From Hermatobates lingyangjiaoensis (Eukaryota > Arthropoda > Insecta > Hemiptera > Hermatobatidae), in contig JAPFBL010000068.1 in assembly GCA_026182355.1 (NCBI GenBank), forward strand, positions 10,391,001-10,455,000: 64,000 nt of DNA, in the 5' to 3' direction. The notes under the pieces are model-generated. The model saw nothing but the letters and a program-made list of their open reading frames with translations, was not told the origin of the DNA and searched no databases. Both the position numbers and the translations under genes were made by a program. Each line of letters opens with the position of its first letter. The first letter of the stretch is position 1. This document shows positions 1-11,000 of the stretch, in pieces.

Positions 1-917
1 TTTGATACTACATCCTCATATTAACTGTTACTTAAAAGTCTTTGAGAAAGAATACTAGTTGCAATAGGTTTTTAATTTCTTTGATTATTTCTTGTATCAT
101 TTGTTATATTTTTTGTAAACAAGTTTAACAAAAAAACAACTTTTGAAATTTAGAGTATTGTAAGAAAATACGATTAATTAAAAAGAATAAGTCAATTGCA
201 TTGCCCAATATATTAATAAAGGGACTCAATGGAAAAGTGAAAAAAAATCAACATTTATTCTATCCCTATTCAAGTTTGATGTCTGTCTTACAAGTTTGCA
301 TGTGACCATTCCCTGCAGTACCATCAACATTTCCCTAGACTATGTTGGGCCTCCAACATAACCAGGATATCAAAGTGTGAGTTTTTTTTTTGTGGGGTTC
401 CAGAAAAAGATATACTCATAATCATCACGACCTTGTAACAAAGAATGAACCTCAAAAAAGAATTATGGCAGCGATTAATTTACAGGACCATGTTATACTG
501 ATAAACGTCTTTGTCGTACACGAGAGGAAATCTTTGATGGCATTAATATTGCCATATTGCAGGTGGTAGCAGCATCGGACATTTTGAAGCAATAAGTAAA
601 GCTTGATTATGAGTGCTATTAATTGTGACTCATCTAAATTTTCTATTATGCTTCTTAATACAGTATTGAAGAACAATATTATTTTGAATTAACTTCTATT
701 TCTCCAAAGAAGTAGTGGATGTCCAATTTGTCAAACCAAGTAGAATCATAACAAATAAAATTTTATGACACAATTTCTTTCTTATTATTAAATATGATGG
801 TGGTTTGATAATTTCCAATAATAAACATGTGTTTCATAAAATAGAGGTAACTCTATTACGTTGACGCCAACGTACTACATTTATTTGAATGATAATAATT
901 ACTTTTAACTGTTTCAG
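1..917. other. Non-coding DNA upstream of the HSF2BP homologue
   Basis: A+T-rich with no recognised gene or repeat. A minus-strand open frame at 452-676 has no family resemblance. The only supported signal is the acceptor-like TTTCAG ending at 917. Confidence 0.4.
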
Positions 918-983
918 TTTAACCATTTAGTTATAGAAATTCAGTGGCACATATTGTATAGGTTTATGGACTACTGAGTCAGA

Positions 984-1059
984 ATGATGCAAGGAGACTC
1001 AGATGACAAGAAGGAAACTAACAATGCTCCTGTGACCGACACACAGCCAACGGATGGAG
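984..1059 (+). CDS. HSF2BP: HSF2BP homologue exon 1 (N-terminus)
   Basis: This exon encodes 25 residues rich in D, K, T and N, starting MMQGDSDDKKE, and ends one base into codon 26. The donor is GTAGTA at 1060. Reading straight on would hit a stop about 17 codons later, so a splice or a later start is needed. A pyrimidine-rich acceptor (TTTCAG ending at 917) suggests that a 5' untranslated exon may begin at 918 and that the gene has an upstream non-coding exon outside or at the left edge of the window. The low-complexity N-terminus has no obvious counterpart in the family, so the exon rests on splice logic and frame only. Confidence 0.55.
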
Positions 1060-4000
1060 GTAGTATTTTGACGACAGTATGCGAATGTGGAGTGGAGAAA
1101 GAGAAGTAATGACGGGCGTTTTTGCAGAGGAGGTAGAATGGTTGCGAAACAAGGTAGAGAATCTGCAGAGAGAATGGGATAGCCAACAGGAGCATTTGGG
1201 GCGATTACAGTCCGAAGTTTTCCGTCTTCGAAACCAGCTGCAGAGTCAATCTGCTTTCTGCAGCTCCCTTGGCGCCGTCATGGGCCACCTCGTGTGGAAG
1301 GCCTCAAAGCTTCAGTCTGTCATTGATATCATCTTAAGCACGGTACATTTAATCTTTTGTAACTGAATATTAAAATGACTATTCTATAGCTTTAATGTAA
1401 AATAGCTATGATGTAATTGAAAACCTGTTCATTCAAGAAACATTCATCAGGTGATTTCAATGTTTAAACATAAAACATTACCCCAAGAAAGGAACTATGA
1501 TTTATATTATTAATATAGCACACTGCCATACCTCGTAAAATGATCTTGGAGTCATTGGAGCGCTTTCGGACGTTGTCCATCTTCGATCTCAATTAATCTA
1601 CTTGTAGCTTAGTAACGTAATTAGTAGGTTAGTTGCGATCGAAGATGGACAACGTCCGAAAGCGCTCCAACGACTCCAAGATCATCTTACGAGGTATGAC
1701 GGTTTGCCATATTAATAATATAAATCATACTAACCTCAGTGGTAATAATAATATGCATGTAAGGAACTATGATTACACAACATTTTAACTCCAACTAATC
1801 GACTTGCTTTACGTTTTTGAAATATAATTTTTTTTACATTTACCAACTTTTTTCTTTGCTTCTATTAACAATTTGATTTTAGCATCTAGATCAATTCAAT
1901 TAGCTTTTTCTAGTTAACTATTAACCATTTATCTCAACTATTGATGAAATTGTTTTCTCTTAGGATACAATTTATCTCTAAACTTAAATGATGATACTGT
2001 CAAATGAAACGTTTGTTGTAGCCGAAAGTGAGTGACTTCATTGCAATGACCGCATCCACAGTGGTATCTTTTATGGAAACATACAACCGTCATGTACCGG
2101 ATGTCAAAAGTGAAGAAACACAGTTCATTATATCGATGATGGGCATAGTAGCAAACATTGCGGCCGTGGAGCAAGGGCGGCAGTTCATCGTGTCCGATGC
2201 CGGTGGAAAGAGCTTGCTGGACAGCATTATCAGAACACTGCCCATCGTGCCACCGGGGTCGGGTGACCCTCTCAAAAGGTACAGAGCTAAGCTGCACTGG
2301 AGCCACGTAATTCACTTTATAAGAGCACAGAGCATTACAATCATGACCAAAAATTACAAATTGAAATAATGACTATCAATATTACAACTCAGTTGAATTG
2401 AAACAAGCTTTTATTAGCCTTTGATCACAGTCAGGGTTTAGATATTCCATTTAAAACTTTCCTAGTTTCTGACCAACAGCATTGTGTTTTTTTCTTCAAA
2501 TTTCGTACGCTCTAGAGACCTACGGTATTGGTTCTGAGCTTACTCTGTTGTCTCAGGGTTAACAGTAGCTTAAAATTAATAATATGGTGATTAATAATTA
2601 AATCTCTTTCAGTTATTGAAATATCCTGTTCAGATATACGTACACACACAAACTCACGCACACGAATTTGCGTAACGTTATACTCAGGGGAGCTCAAAAC
2701 TTGTATTTCTGTTGAAACCTCAATATCGTAATTTTGACTCTAACAGAATACTTTCGTACCTGAATATTTCAAAGAAGGGGCAAGTACAAGTGGAAAGCAT
2801 ACAAGACTACGTACTGAATATAGGATAAATGCAGTGTAAAAACCTTCTTCTTTATTAAGATGTAATAAAAGATGCTACCAAACAAATCTTGTGGCAAATC
2901 TTGTATAGTGTATAACTGGTACTCATAGAGTGTGTGCAGCAGGAATGATTTGTTCCCTCTTGCCGTCAATAAAGATTGCCTATTTATGTCAATTACTCGT
3001 TGAATTTTTTTACAAATGATTGTACCTTTTTCAATTAATTTCAGAATTGCTATTGTTTTGGAAATATTTAATTTAATAAGAGTAATGAAAAACCTAAGAA
3101 AACCAAAACCATCAGCAACTTTAATTTACCACTCTGCTACAGTTGCTAACAACCGTACCCAACCTACCTGAACTTCTCAACAGCTATACCTAAATGAATG
3201 ATCTAAAAATATACAAATACTCAACATGAAACTTTATAATAATTTCACAACACACGAAGTGAATAATTGGTTAATCGTTGGAATGAAAAATGTATATACG
3301 TTTTACTTAAAATTGCTTTCAACTTTAAATATTTTTTTTCAATTTACTACATCTCTAACTACTTAGAATTGTTATTCACTCTAGCAGATATTAGTATTAT
3401 TAATGCAGCCTAGGATATAATTTAGATACATAATAATATCCAAACAAGTTGGAAGTTAATTTTGGTATAATTATTGTGATTGAATATTACTTTAACTGTA
3501 TAGAATTGGTGTTCTCTTTTTCTAGTTGGCTTTCTTTCAGAGTGCTGTTGATGGTGTTGTACAACATCAGCATTAACCAGAATGGTTTGATCCTCATCCA
3601 GGATCAGAAAGCCCTGCTGATTGCTATCTCTCGCGCAATCGTCAGTGAGTCGAACCCCGACCTGAGGACCATGGCCCTCCGACTCCTCGAGTCCCTCACC
3701 ACCGTCATTCCTAATTCTAACGCCTTCAACGCCATCTCCCACTACGTCAGTCACCTTATGCTTTCATTAACATTCACTGCTTTTCAACAACCAATATAAT
3801 ACTTATTATTTGTATATACAAGCAGTTGTAAAGCTCACCTAGAAGTTATTTTTCATTAATGATCTGACATTAGTATACTCAACAATAAAACTATTTTAGA
3901 CAGCTTTAAAGAATTACACTCAGTTACAAATATTTTCTCATCATTAAAATATACTTCTCTACAAGCGAAACCATAAATATTTATCTAATTGTATCAATAT

Positions 4001-4962
4001 TGTCTTTTTAAAATATAGATGACGTTGGTTAATTTATTGAATTTTATTAAAGTTGTATCGTATAGTAGTTTAAACAACTTTAAAAGGCCATTGTTTAATG
4101 AGTGCTATTTCGTTCACCCGGACAAGTATTGTTTTTTGTATTTTCATAAAGAGCAGTAACCGTGCTATGAGGGAATTTATTTTAACCTGCTCTCTTTTTG
4201 ATTTGAAATTTATTCACTGAAATTATTATACCCTATAAGAATATTATAGTATTATTTGAAATAACAAATATTTGAAATAGCATGGCATAAAATATACAGT
4301 TGAGGTTCATTAATGGGTAACTGATTAATAAAATTAAAGAAGCCTTTACTGGTTTGTAAATCAGGGATTCCTTAGTTTCTGGCATTGTTCGTCTTGGCAG
4401 CATCATTTTTCTTATTCCTGGTATTGACTGTAGCTTAGTACACATGGTTCAAACACAAAATTCCTTCATCCAACGGCTAGACTTAACAACTCCAAGACAA
4501 GAGTTGTCACCCTCTATAAGCTTGCACTTCACTTTTAGACTTTGTGAAAGTTCTTACTAATGACCTTACGGAAATAAGTTGTACCCAAGCAGTGTACCTT
4601 TGCTGACGGTGCAACTGGGCGATGAATTCATTACTAATAGCTTATGTGAAGTAAATCTAATAACATTTCATTTCATGATACCTAAGCGTAAGTTATCTGA
4701 GTCATTTAATAGTATATTAATTTAAAGATTAATTCATGTTTTTAAAAGCGTTAAAGTCCGTTTGAAATCACCTCATATATAAGCTAATGCATGTAAACAT
4801 CACTGTTCTCTCTAGGCACCGTTGCAGAAAATCAGCAGTTTGGCAGAATGTGGAGAGGCTGAGATCGAGCAGTACGCTACCAGCATACTTGCGAATTTAT
4901 CCAAGGCCCAGCAGCAAGGATTCTCCAATTGCACTCCACGTATCTCATTAGATGACAAATAA
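984..4962 (+). CDS. HSF2BP: HSF2BP/MEILB2 homologue, whole spliced coding region
   Basis: I read five coding exons: 984-1059, 1128-1342, 2022-2278, 3541-3745 and 4816-4962. They sum to 900 nt, or 299 residues plus TAA; the human protein has about 334. Residues 26-97 form a charged coiled-coil segment. Residues 98-290 resemble the armadillo-like domain of HSF2BP, with the matching blocks SEETQFIISMMGIVANIAAV, VLLMVLYNISINQNGL and APLQKI in the same order as in vertebrates. Vertebrate HSF2BP (MEILB2) binds HSF2 and BRCA2 and brings recombinases to meiotic double-strand breaks; a similar role here is inferred from homology. All introns are GT-AG and all phases agree. The start ATG has A at -3, and an in-frame TGA lies three codons upstream at 975-977. 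The most uncertain part is the join of exons 1 and 2. Without the 68-bp intron, translation would begin at ATG 1079 and add a different short N-terminus. Confidence 0.86.
1060..1127 (+). other. 68-bp minimal intron of the HSF2BP homologue
   Basis: The stretch starts GTAGTA and ends GCGTTTTTGCAG. Removing it joins a 76-nt exon to the coiled-coil exon in frame, with the split codon reading GAG. It contains in-frame stops in both relevant frames, so it cannot be coding in the spliced reading. All other introns of this gene are ten to twenty times longer. The alternative is that 1079 is the true start and there is no intron. Confidence 0.5.
1128..1342 (+). CDS. HSF2BP: HSF2BP homologue exon 2 (coiled coil)
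   Basis: This exon encodes residues 26-97. It opens with EEVEWLRNKVENLQ and continues as a heptad-like leucine, valine and glutamine pattern typical of a coiled coil. It then reaches the segment QSAFCSSLGAVMGHLVWKAS, which aligns with the vertebrate block in which a glutamine-rich helix leads into E-Y-C-x-x-M-G-A. The acceptor TTTTTGCAG ends at 1127. The donor GTACAT starts at 1343, leaving a phase-0 boundary after IDIILST. In vertebrates this N-terminal helix region drives oligomerisation and partner binding. Confidence 0.85.
1497..1728. repeat. Fold-back element in HSF2BP intron 2
   Basis: Two 92-bp arms (1497-1588 and 1637-1728) are near-perfect inverted copies around a 48-bp spacer. They share GC-rich cores such as GAGCGCTTTCGGACGTTGTC and its complement. 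A 14-bp direct repeat, AAGGAACTATGATT, lies at 1489-1502 and 1761-1774 and may be a target duplication of a slightly larger insert. The first copy overlaps the left arm by six bases. No coding capacity was seen. It is probably a MITE or an inverted pair of terminal repeats. Confidence 0.8.
2022..2278 (+). CDS. HSF2BP: HSF2BP homologue exon 3 (armadillo-like domain, part 1)
   Basis: This exon encodes residues 98-182 plus two bases of codon 183. It begins PKVSDFIAMTASTVVSF. The segment SEETQFIISMMGIVANIAAV followed by EQGRQFIVSD is the best match to the family anywhere in the gene; vertebrates have D-E-S-Q-F-V and G-I-V-T-N-V-A-A at the same spots. The acceptor TTGTTGTAG ends at 2021. The donor is AAAAG|GTACAG, with GT at 2279. 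Reading through the donor leads to a stop near 2367, which supports splicing here. Confidence 0.92.
2279..4815. other. Introns 3 and 4 of the HSF2BP homologue
   Basis: 2279-3540 and 3746-4815 are A+T-rich introns with clear GT-AG borders. Nothing else was recognised in them. The open frame antisense to exon 4 (3422-3754) is a shadow. Confidence 0.7.
3541..3745 (+). CDS. HSF2BP: HSF2BP homologue exon 4 (armadillo-like domain, part 2)
   Basis: This exon completes the arginine codon 183 and encodes residues up to 251. It starts VLLMVLYNISINQNGL, close to the vertebrate block V-L-M-L-M-S-L-Y-N-V-S-I-N. The remainder, RTMALRLLESLTTVIPNS, is a helix pair with the expected hydrophobic spacing. The acceptor is TTTCTTTCAG ending at 3540 after a long pyrimidine run. 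The donor GTCAGT starts at 3746, giving phase 0. The exon is clearly richer in G+C than the flanking introns, as expected for coding sequence in this genome. Confidence 0.92.
4816..4962 (+). CDS. HSF2BP: HSF2BP homologue exon 5 (C-terminus and stop)
   Basis: This exon encodes the last 48 residues. It opens APLQKISSLAECGEAEIEQY and continues to ATSILANLSKAQQQ. This aligns with the vertebrate C-terminus, where L-P-L-Q-R-I is followed by a helix ending in E-L-L-E-D-L. The acceptor is TTCTCTCTAG, ending at 4815. The tail GFSNCTPRISLDDK is specific to this protein. The stop is TAA at 4960-4962. Confidence 0.92.
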   Translation, partial: APLQKISSLAECGEAEIEQYATSILANLSKAQQQGFSNCTPRISLDDK

Positions 4963-5023
4963 AGTATTTAATACATTTTTTAATTTTAAAATTATGTTCT
5001 TAGCAGAAATTTATTGAAATAAA
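4958..5023 (+). terminator. Polyadenylation signals of the HSF2BP homologue
   Basis: Two AATAAA hexamers lie at the gene end. The first, 4958-4963, overlaps the last lysine codon and the stop codon itself. The second, 5018-5023, lies about 60 nt downstream. If the first is used, the 3' untranslated region would be only some 10-30 nt. Which one is used cannot be told from sequence. Confidence 0.6.
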
Positions 5024-5485
5024 CGATTATTATAGTATTAACCACTTCGGTTGCTGATGTTCAAACATTCATTAAGTTCTTTTAAAATTATGTTTTCTTT
5101 ATTTTTTTAAATTAAAATATTTCTTTTCGACAATAGCAGATTATCATCAGTTATTTTAATCAACATATGTTTAAAGGTATTTCTATTAAGACACTTATAC
5201 CCATTTGTGAATGATCGTCGTGCTTCTTCATTTCACCTCTTTTCTTCAAATGAATTACTATTTAAAAAATATAATCATGTACACGAGTGTTAATCAAATC
5301 AAATACAGTCGAAAGAAAGAAAAACAATATCTATGACACATTTAAAAATAATTATTTAAAATATTTCTTACTATCAGACTCATCTTTGACGGGTATTTTA
5401 CAAAATTTCAGGGATGATACGGGGTATTTCAAAATATTATTCAAGTATTTCAAGACCTCTGTATTCACCACATTAGCTCTCTGTT

Positions 5486-5521
5486 CTTCAGGTGCATTGA
5501 AGAACAGAGAGTTAAAACCTC
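5486..5521. repeat. Short hairpin CTCTGTTCTTCA/TGAAGAACAGAG
   Basis: Two inverted 14-bp arms around GGTGCAT. No function was recognised. Confidence 0.45.
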
Positions 5522-5545
5522 TAAGTCTTGAGCAAACAACATACA

Positions 5546-5640
5546 CTTAGCCTCACTCAATTCTATTTCTGCCGTAGATAGAGTCACAATTCTTCGCGAC
5601 TTACTTAACATGATTACGAAACACAGGCTGATGGAAAATT
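5546..5640 (-). pseudogene. Possible Ty1/copia RNase H relic
   Basis: The minus strand reads SKSRRIVTLSTAEIELSEA, similar to the copia RNase H block S-K-x-Q-x-x-V-x-L-S-T-A-E-A-E-Y. The match is short, the tyrosine is lost, and sequence on either side does not continue the domain. The assignment is weak. Confidence 0.3.
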
Positions 5641-6640
5641 TCAACCATTTGAATTGAAACAGATAGTTGCTCGGAATCAATGGTATGCGTGGTATGGACA
5701 CAGACTCCACAGTACCACATCCAGTCATGATGTCGGCCTCTATGACGTATCTGTGCAGACCACGAATTCTGAGTCGTATCCTGTTGCACATTTTTGGGAC
5801 ACTCAAGTGTCGTACAGCATGCTTGGTAATCCTACTTTAAGTTTTAACTTATATGCAAGCAGTCCAGGAGCAGTTACAGTCAAGAAATTCAGTTGGATAA
5901 TAACTGCTTTCTCATCACTATCACTCTGTTTAATGTCTTATAAGTTCTTTCTTCAGTTTTATATAGCTTTAAAACTTGTTTGTTGGTTTTTCCTGCCTGT
6001 TCATTTGTAGGAGTGAGAATTTCTCGTTCACAAAGTCAGTTATTCTGAATAGACGGTAAATCTTGAACTCCGGGTTTTAGTAAAACACCATGTCAATAAG
6101 CTTTTACCGGGAGCTTAAACTAGGAAATTAAAATCAACTAGCAATACCTACTTGCTACAGTATCGGGCACCAAAAATACCTGTATCATTTTAAAATAAAA
6201 ATGTCTGTCTAGCTAGGCAAACACAGATTAAAAGTCCATAGCTTCTCTTCTACGTTGAGTTTCCAATCCATTTAAATCTTAGCCTTTAAGTTAGATATAC
6301 AAAAATCTACTGTCAAAGTTTCTCGCTATGACTTATGGTAGCTAAGTTTGCTTGTAACAAAACTGTTGGAGAAACAAATTGACAAAAATGTTTCTATTGG
6401 TGGATTCGGTTTCTCTAATAAATATATAAGACGCAAAGATAACTTGAAATGAGTTAGTTCTAAGTAATGTACAGACAAAACCTTTCTTTTATTTACATAG
6501 ATATAAGTAATTCATGTCCTTTCATTAGTTTAAGTTTTAAACAATTGAACAACATTAACTTATATTTTAAGCATACATTATGAAATAACGCAAAATCTTG
6601 TAATTATACGAGCAATAATTATTGTTATTTCTATATTGTT

Positions 6641-6667
6641 ATATTTATATATATATATATATATATA
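6641..6667. repeat. (TA)n microsatellite
   Basis: About 13 TA units directly upstream of the terminal unit with the hammerhead-like motif at 6714. Confidence 0.95.
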
Positions 6668-6713
6668 CAATATAACAGTCGTTATCAGCCTTTGGAGCGA
6701 TTCACTTCTTTTC

Positions 6714-6745
6714 CTGAAGACGAGGACATCGAAATATAGTAGTGA
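6714..6745 (+). ncRNA. Hammerhead-like motif (CTGAAGA hairpin GAAA)
   Basis: CTGAAGACGAGGACATCGAA followed by ATATAGTAGTGAG. A short stem CGA/TCG encloses GGACA between the two conserved blocks. Using the G of TCG for both the stem and the GAAA block is a conflict with the canonical hammerhead core, so catalysis is doubtful. It lies between two (TA)n tracts. Confidence 0.35.
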
Positions 6746-6783
6746 GTTCAGTGGTTTCCTTTCTATGTGTTCTTTTTAAATTC

Positions 6784-6787
<4 letters not shown>

Positions 6788-6830
<43 letters not shown>
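6788..6830. repeat. (TA)n microsatellite
   Basis: About 21 TA units ending exactly where the fold-back at 6831 begins. Confidence 0.97.
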
Positions 6831-6831
<1 letters not shown>

Positions 6832-7078
6832 GTTTCACGATGAATCACAAACACAGAACTAAGGAACACACAGACTTACTGTCTCTAATTTTCGGTTGAC
6901 CGTCATCAGGAGAGTTGAGATAGGGACACCAAGCGCACGTGTGAAGCGACGGTTGGAGACGGTCTCCCTATCCGCTTGGTGTCCCTATCTCAACTTTCCT
7001 GATGACGGTTTAACCGAAAATTAGAGACAGTAAGTCTGTGTGTTCCTTAGTTCTGTGTTTGTGATTCATCTTGAAACG
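6831..7078. repeat. Fold-back of two inverted PLE-like termini
   Basis: Arms 6831-6934 and 6973-7078 are inverted copies (over 100 bp, few mismatches) around a 38-bp spacer. Each arm holds the motif CTGATGACGG...AACCGAAAA (right arm 6999-7020; left arm on the minus strand, about 6890-6910), followed by a shared tail with TTAGAGACAGTAAGTC. A (TA)n tract abuts the left edge. It looks like two terminal repeats joined head to head, and no coding was seen. Confidence 0.85.
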
Positions 7079-7559
7079 TTTGTTGTCCTTTTGGAACGTT
7101 TTCCTGTTTACAATATTTTACAAATAATAAAATATACGCATTGGCCTACATTTATATAATAAAATATTGTGATATGTGAACAAATTCTCTTTATGATATT
7201 GAACTTTCTTCGAAATGTTCAATTCTAAACTCCCTACGAAAATTATTCTTTTGTCCCTTCCAAAGAAAATTGATACAACTTTTTAAGGTTCTTTGCATTT
7301 TTTTAATGTAAATTTTAATTAATGTTTTCCCTAAGGAAAAGTGATGCTAACAATTTTAAGTAAAAGCTTATTTTATAAAGTTTTATTTGCCTTATATATT
7401 CGTATATTTATAAAAATTATGAAGATTTTTTTTAGATTGATTTCACTAAGAAAATGTGATAATTATGAAATGTATCAAGAATTCATATAATTACAACCAT
7501 AAACTAATTTATTGCTATATTTAAATTGTCAATATCTTTGCACATTCGTTCAAAGAACG

Positions 7560-8030
7560 AATATGTTGACCAATAGTCAAAGTCTCTACAAAAAAGTTAA
7601 AATGTTTGCAAAATGTGCAAGCATTTCGGAGGGAACTATGGAATCAGTCATGCATCTCTGCGTGTATACTACCATTTTTAGAGAAGTCTTCTGTAATTAT
7701 TGACAGAACTATAAGAAAAATTAACTTTAATGCCAACCTCAGAACTGCAGGTAATTTGAAAATGTTACTACATTCTAATTTGGTACCCAATCCCAAGGCG
7801 TTAATTGGTGTATACAAACTGTCGTGTGGCGACTGCCCCTGTGTTTATGCAGGCATGTCAAATAAGTAATGAGAAAAGAACTCAGGGAAGTTTCAGACAC
7901 TTGCTGCATCTTTATTTATTTGAATGCTAACTCTTCAGATACTTTAAAACTGTAGTTTATGCCAAGAATAACACTAAGCAATTGTTATGAATCGATGATT
8001 TTATAGCTTCCATTAAGAATTACTAAAAAG
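7560..8030 (+). mobile_element. Penelope-like element remnant, GIY-YIG end
   Basis: An open stretch ending at a stop at 7867-7869 reads LPFLEKSSVIIDRTIRK and later NLKMLLHSNL. It ends GVYKLSCGDCPCVYAGMSN. This is the linker and start of the GIY-YIG endonuclease at the C-terminus of Penelope-like (PLE) retroelement proteins, which usually read G-V-Y-K-I-x-C-x-C-x-x-x-Y-I-G. After the stop the homologous reading continues in pieces (LHLYLNANSSDTLKL) to about 8030. The copy is truncated on both sides and not functional. Confidence 0.75.
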
Positions 8031-11000
8031 TGCTCAACAATGTCTTTATTATTATTATTATTTTGTTTTTTGACTAAGACTGCTAAACAATTTTTTCCTT
8101 TATTTTAATGAAAATTTGACTGGTTCACATGTTTTCAGCTCCCGTCGATTCAACAAACTGCGGCTTATTTGTCTATCTTTAGATCAGTGTTTTCCAATTC
8201 TCTTTTTTACTATGCTCCACCTACGTCTTCTAACTTTATTATATTCTTCCTCTCCCAGTAATCTCAACAGAATATTCAAAAATTGAAATACTCACGATAG
8301 GAACTTGAATGATGGGTTTTAGGAAAAAACAATTAGAAAATTATTGATCAACGCAGTGAATAAATTATAAAAAATATAAAGTAGAACTAAAATTCAAGTA
8401 CATAATAACATTTATGAAAGATTTTTCTAAATTACTTTAAATAATTCTGATTATTTATTATTTAACTATAGTAAGACCGTTGTTATTGCTGGACCCCTTG
8501 TTATTTGCTGGAAAGAGATTTTATGTCAGGTTTCAATTTAATTGACTTAAGTATTTAGCAAACTTTTATGGTCCTAAATCTGCATTCGGCTAAATGTCAA
8601 TATGGAAACGATAGCAATAGCTCTCTTGAACATTTAGTTGCATTCGTCTTTAGTCGCTAAAGACCAATTTTCTCATTATTTTACATTTTTGTGAGTTCTG
8701 AATAATGCCTATTGCAAATATCAGAAGGATCTGCTAACATTGGCTGCAACATTCAAGTTGGGAAATCAGTTTTTTTTTCAAATTAGAAAATGTTCCTTTT
8801 AAATCAGTCGATACATTTTTAAAATAATTCGAAATAACATTTTACACCCATTTTTTATTTTAGCCATTTCTAATTTTTGAAGCTAATGAATCTTTTCAAA
8901 TTTTTGTAACCATAAGCCTGATATATGTTTTTGAATCTAATACAGACGAGTATCTCCGTTTTTGCATTTATAAAACTTTTATTTGTTTTAAGAATTTGTT
9001 TATCAAATATATTGAATTTTTCAAAGTTGGCAACCAAATAACTCACAAATTCTTTCCTAATGACAACAAACAGTTTTTATTTCAGGTTTGTCACCTAAAT
9101 CACTAGTGTATCAATTAATTGTATAAATATTTTCAAGCAGTTCTGATTTGGAAGCCACCATGTTTGACTGAAGTATATTCATGCATGATCTTCATTTACA
9201 AGAAAAAAACTTACAATAGCTTTGATATGCTGAACATCATTTTTTTAGAAGAATCATCTTGATAAATATATCTTATGCAAGTTGTAACCTAACTGCTCAC
9301 TCGATGTTGATTCATGTACTTCACCCATCATATCCTGGGTTAAGCATTTCAACAAGGAGCGTTTCAATATTTTCGCTCATTTTGATATTTTTCCGCTAAC
9401 ATTACTGTTACACTTAGTGATGGCAGAACCAAAGTATGTTAAGCATGTAAAAGGCATAATTAAATGTCTTTTCCATCTTTCTCCACAACTGTTTTACGAA
9501 ATGCTGACACTGATTTGATTCAATTCCCAGATTTGACTTAAAACTTTCCCAGATTTACTTAAGATTAATCAGATTTTGATAACTAGTCTCAAGAGGAGGT
9601 AGGATTCGTAGTTCCATTATGAGCACTAAATCCAGATTTTAATGTTAAACTTTTTTCAACATTTTTCTTTAAGTTTTGAAAACTATTTAAATCTGAATCT
9701 GCGAGCATTATCTTTCACTCTCAAATGTATCTCACTGGGATCTCATTTCATTGATTCATTGTCCAAGCATTGTTGGCATAAAACACAAAAATGTGACCGA
9801 TCATCATGGACAGGGGGTTTGAAAATGAATTTTAAAAATTTCTTAATTGCAGCAATTATTTCACTATGGGCTGAAAGATATGAAATAAATTTAAAAAAAA
9901 ATAATGATTACTTAAATATGTATAACACACAATACTGCAAAACAATATTCATTTTTATTTTACAATTTCTTCTAAAAAAAAAGATACTTTTAAAACTGGT
10001 ATTAAAGAAATTATCAATTAATTTACATACCATAAGCTTGTGAGGTGAGGGGGCCTTTTCATGCTACATCATCAAGTCAGAGTGTGAGCCTGTGTTGTTG
10101 TAAGGCAAGAATATGGAAAGGATCATTACATTACCTACAAATACAGCAGGGTTTGAAACTACGACTTCGGTAACAATTTTTTATAAGCAAATGAAATTTG
10201 GCATACCTATCGTTGGAAAGAATTGTGTCTTAAATAGTTGTGCATTTATCATCCCAGCACTGCTCTAATAGGGAAATATCTGGTTTATTTCTCGAGAAGT
10301 TTCAAGCAAACAAGAAGCCATTGTGAATTCCATCGGTTCCAGACTCAACTCAACCAGTTCCAATTTGTATATTTCTTTTCTAATTTGAAAATTACTACTA
10401 ATAGAACTTTGCTTCAACAATAATGAATGCATTAGAATATCATTAAATAATAAATAAAATATCTAAGTGGCATACCTTACCATTCGAAGTATTTAACATT
10501 ATGGTGTAATATAATTTATTTAAATTCGGTCAACTTAAAATTAGTTAATCCATCTGTATTCCAAATATTTACTCTTCCGTGAATATCCTTAAGAGAAGCC
10601 TTGTGCTTATCGAATATTTTTTTGAAGATCTATTTTTTCTTTTTTTTTTTTTTAATAACTTGTAGTGTAGATCAGTCACATGCGTAGTTTTATAGAGGTT
10701 TATTTATCAAGCTATGTTATTATAAGTTTATAATTGATCTAAAAGGTATGGCCTATTGCATATCTTTTTTTAGATATGCATATAATTCATAGAATTTCAA
10801 TCTAGGAATTTTATATGAAATGTCGTGCGAAATTTCTAACCCTAATTCGCTAATTTTGAGTTAGTCTTTTTAATGAATAAGTGTAAAAAAATATTATTCT
10901 GTCCTACTATTATGTTAATTAAAGAAAAAATATTTTTAATAATGCTTTTAATGGATAAACTGATTAGTAGTTTCTATTAGTAGTGATTCAGTTCATAAGT

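Noticed and set aside
1938..2315. Minus-strand open frames over HSF2BP exon 3
   Set aside because: Shadows of the coding exon; no family resemblance.
3422..3754. Minus-strand open frame of 110 codons
   Set aside because: It mirrors HSF2BP exon 4; the + strand matches the family and has splice sites.
5654..6010. Plus-strand open frame of 118 codons
   Set aside because: No family resemblance, competing open frames on the other strand, and no splice or start context. It could be part of an old repeat.
9642..10043. Plus-strand open frame of 133 codons
   Set aside because: Long but A+T-rich, dominated by L, F, K, N and I, with no domain; consistent with chance in this composition.
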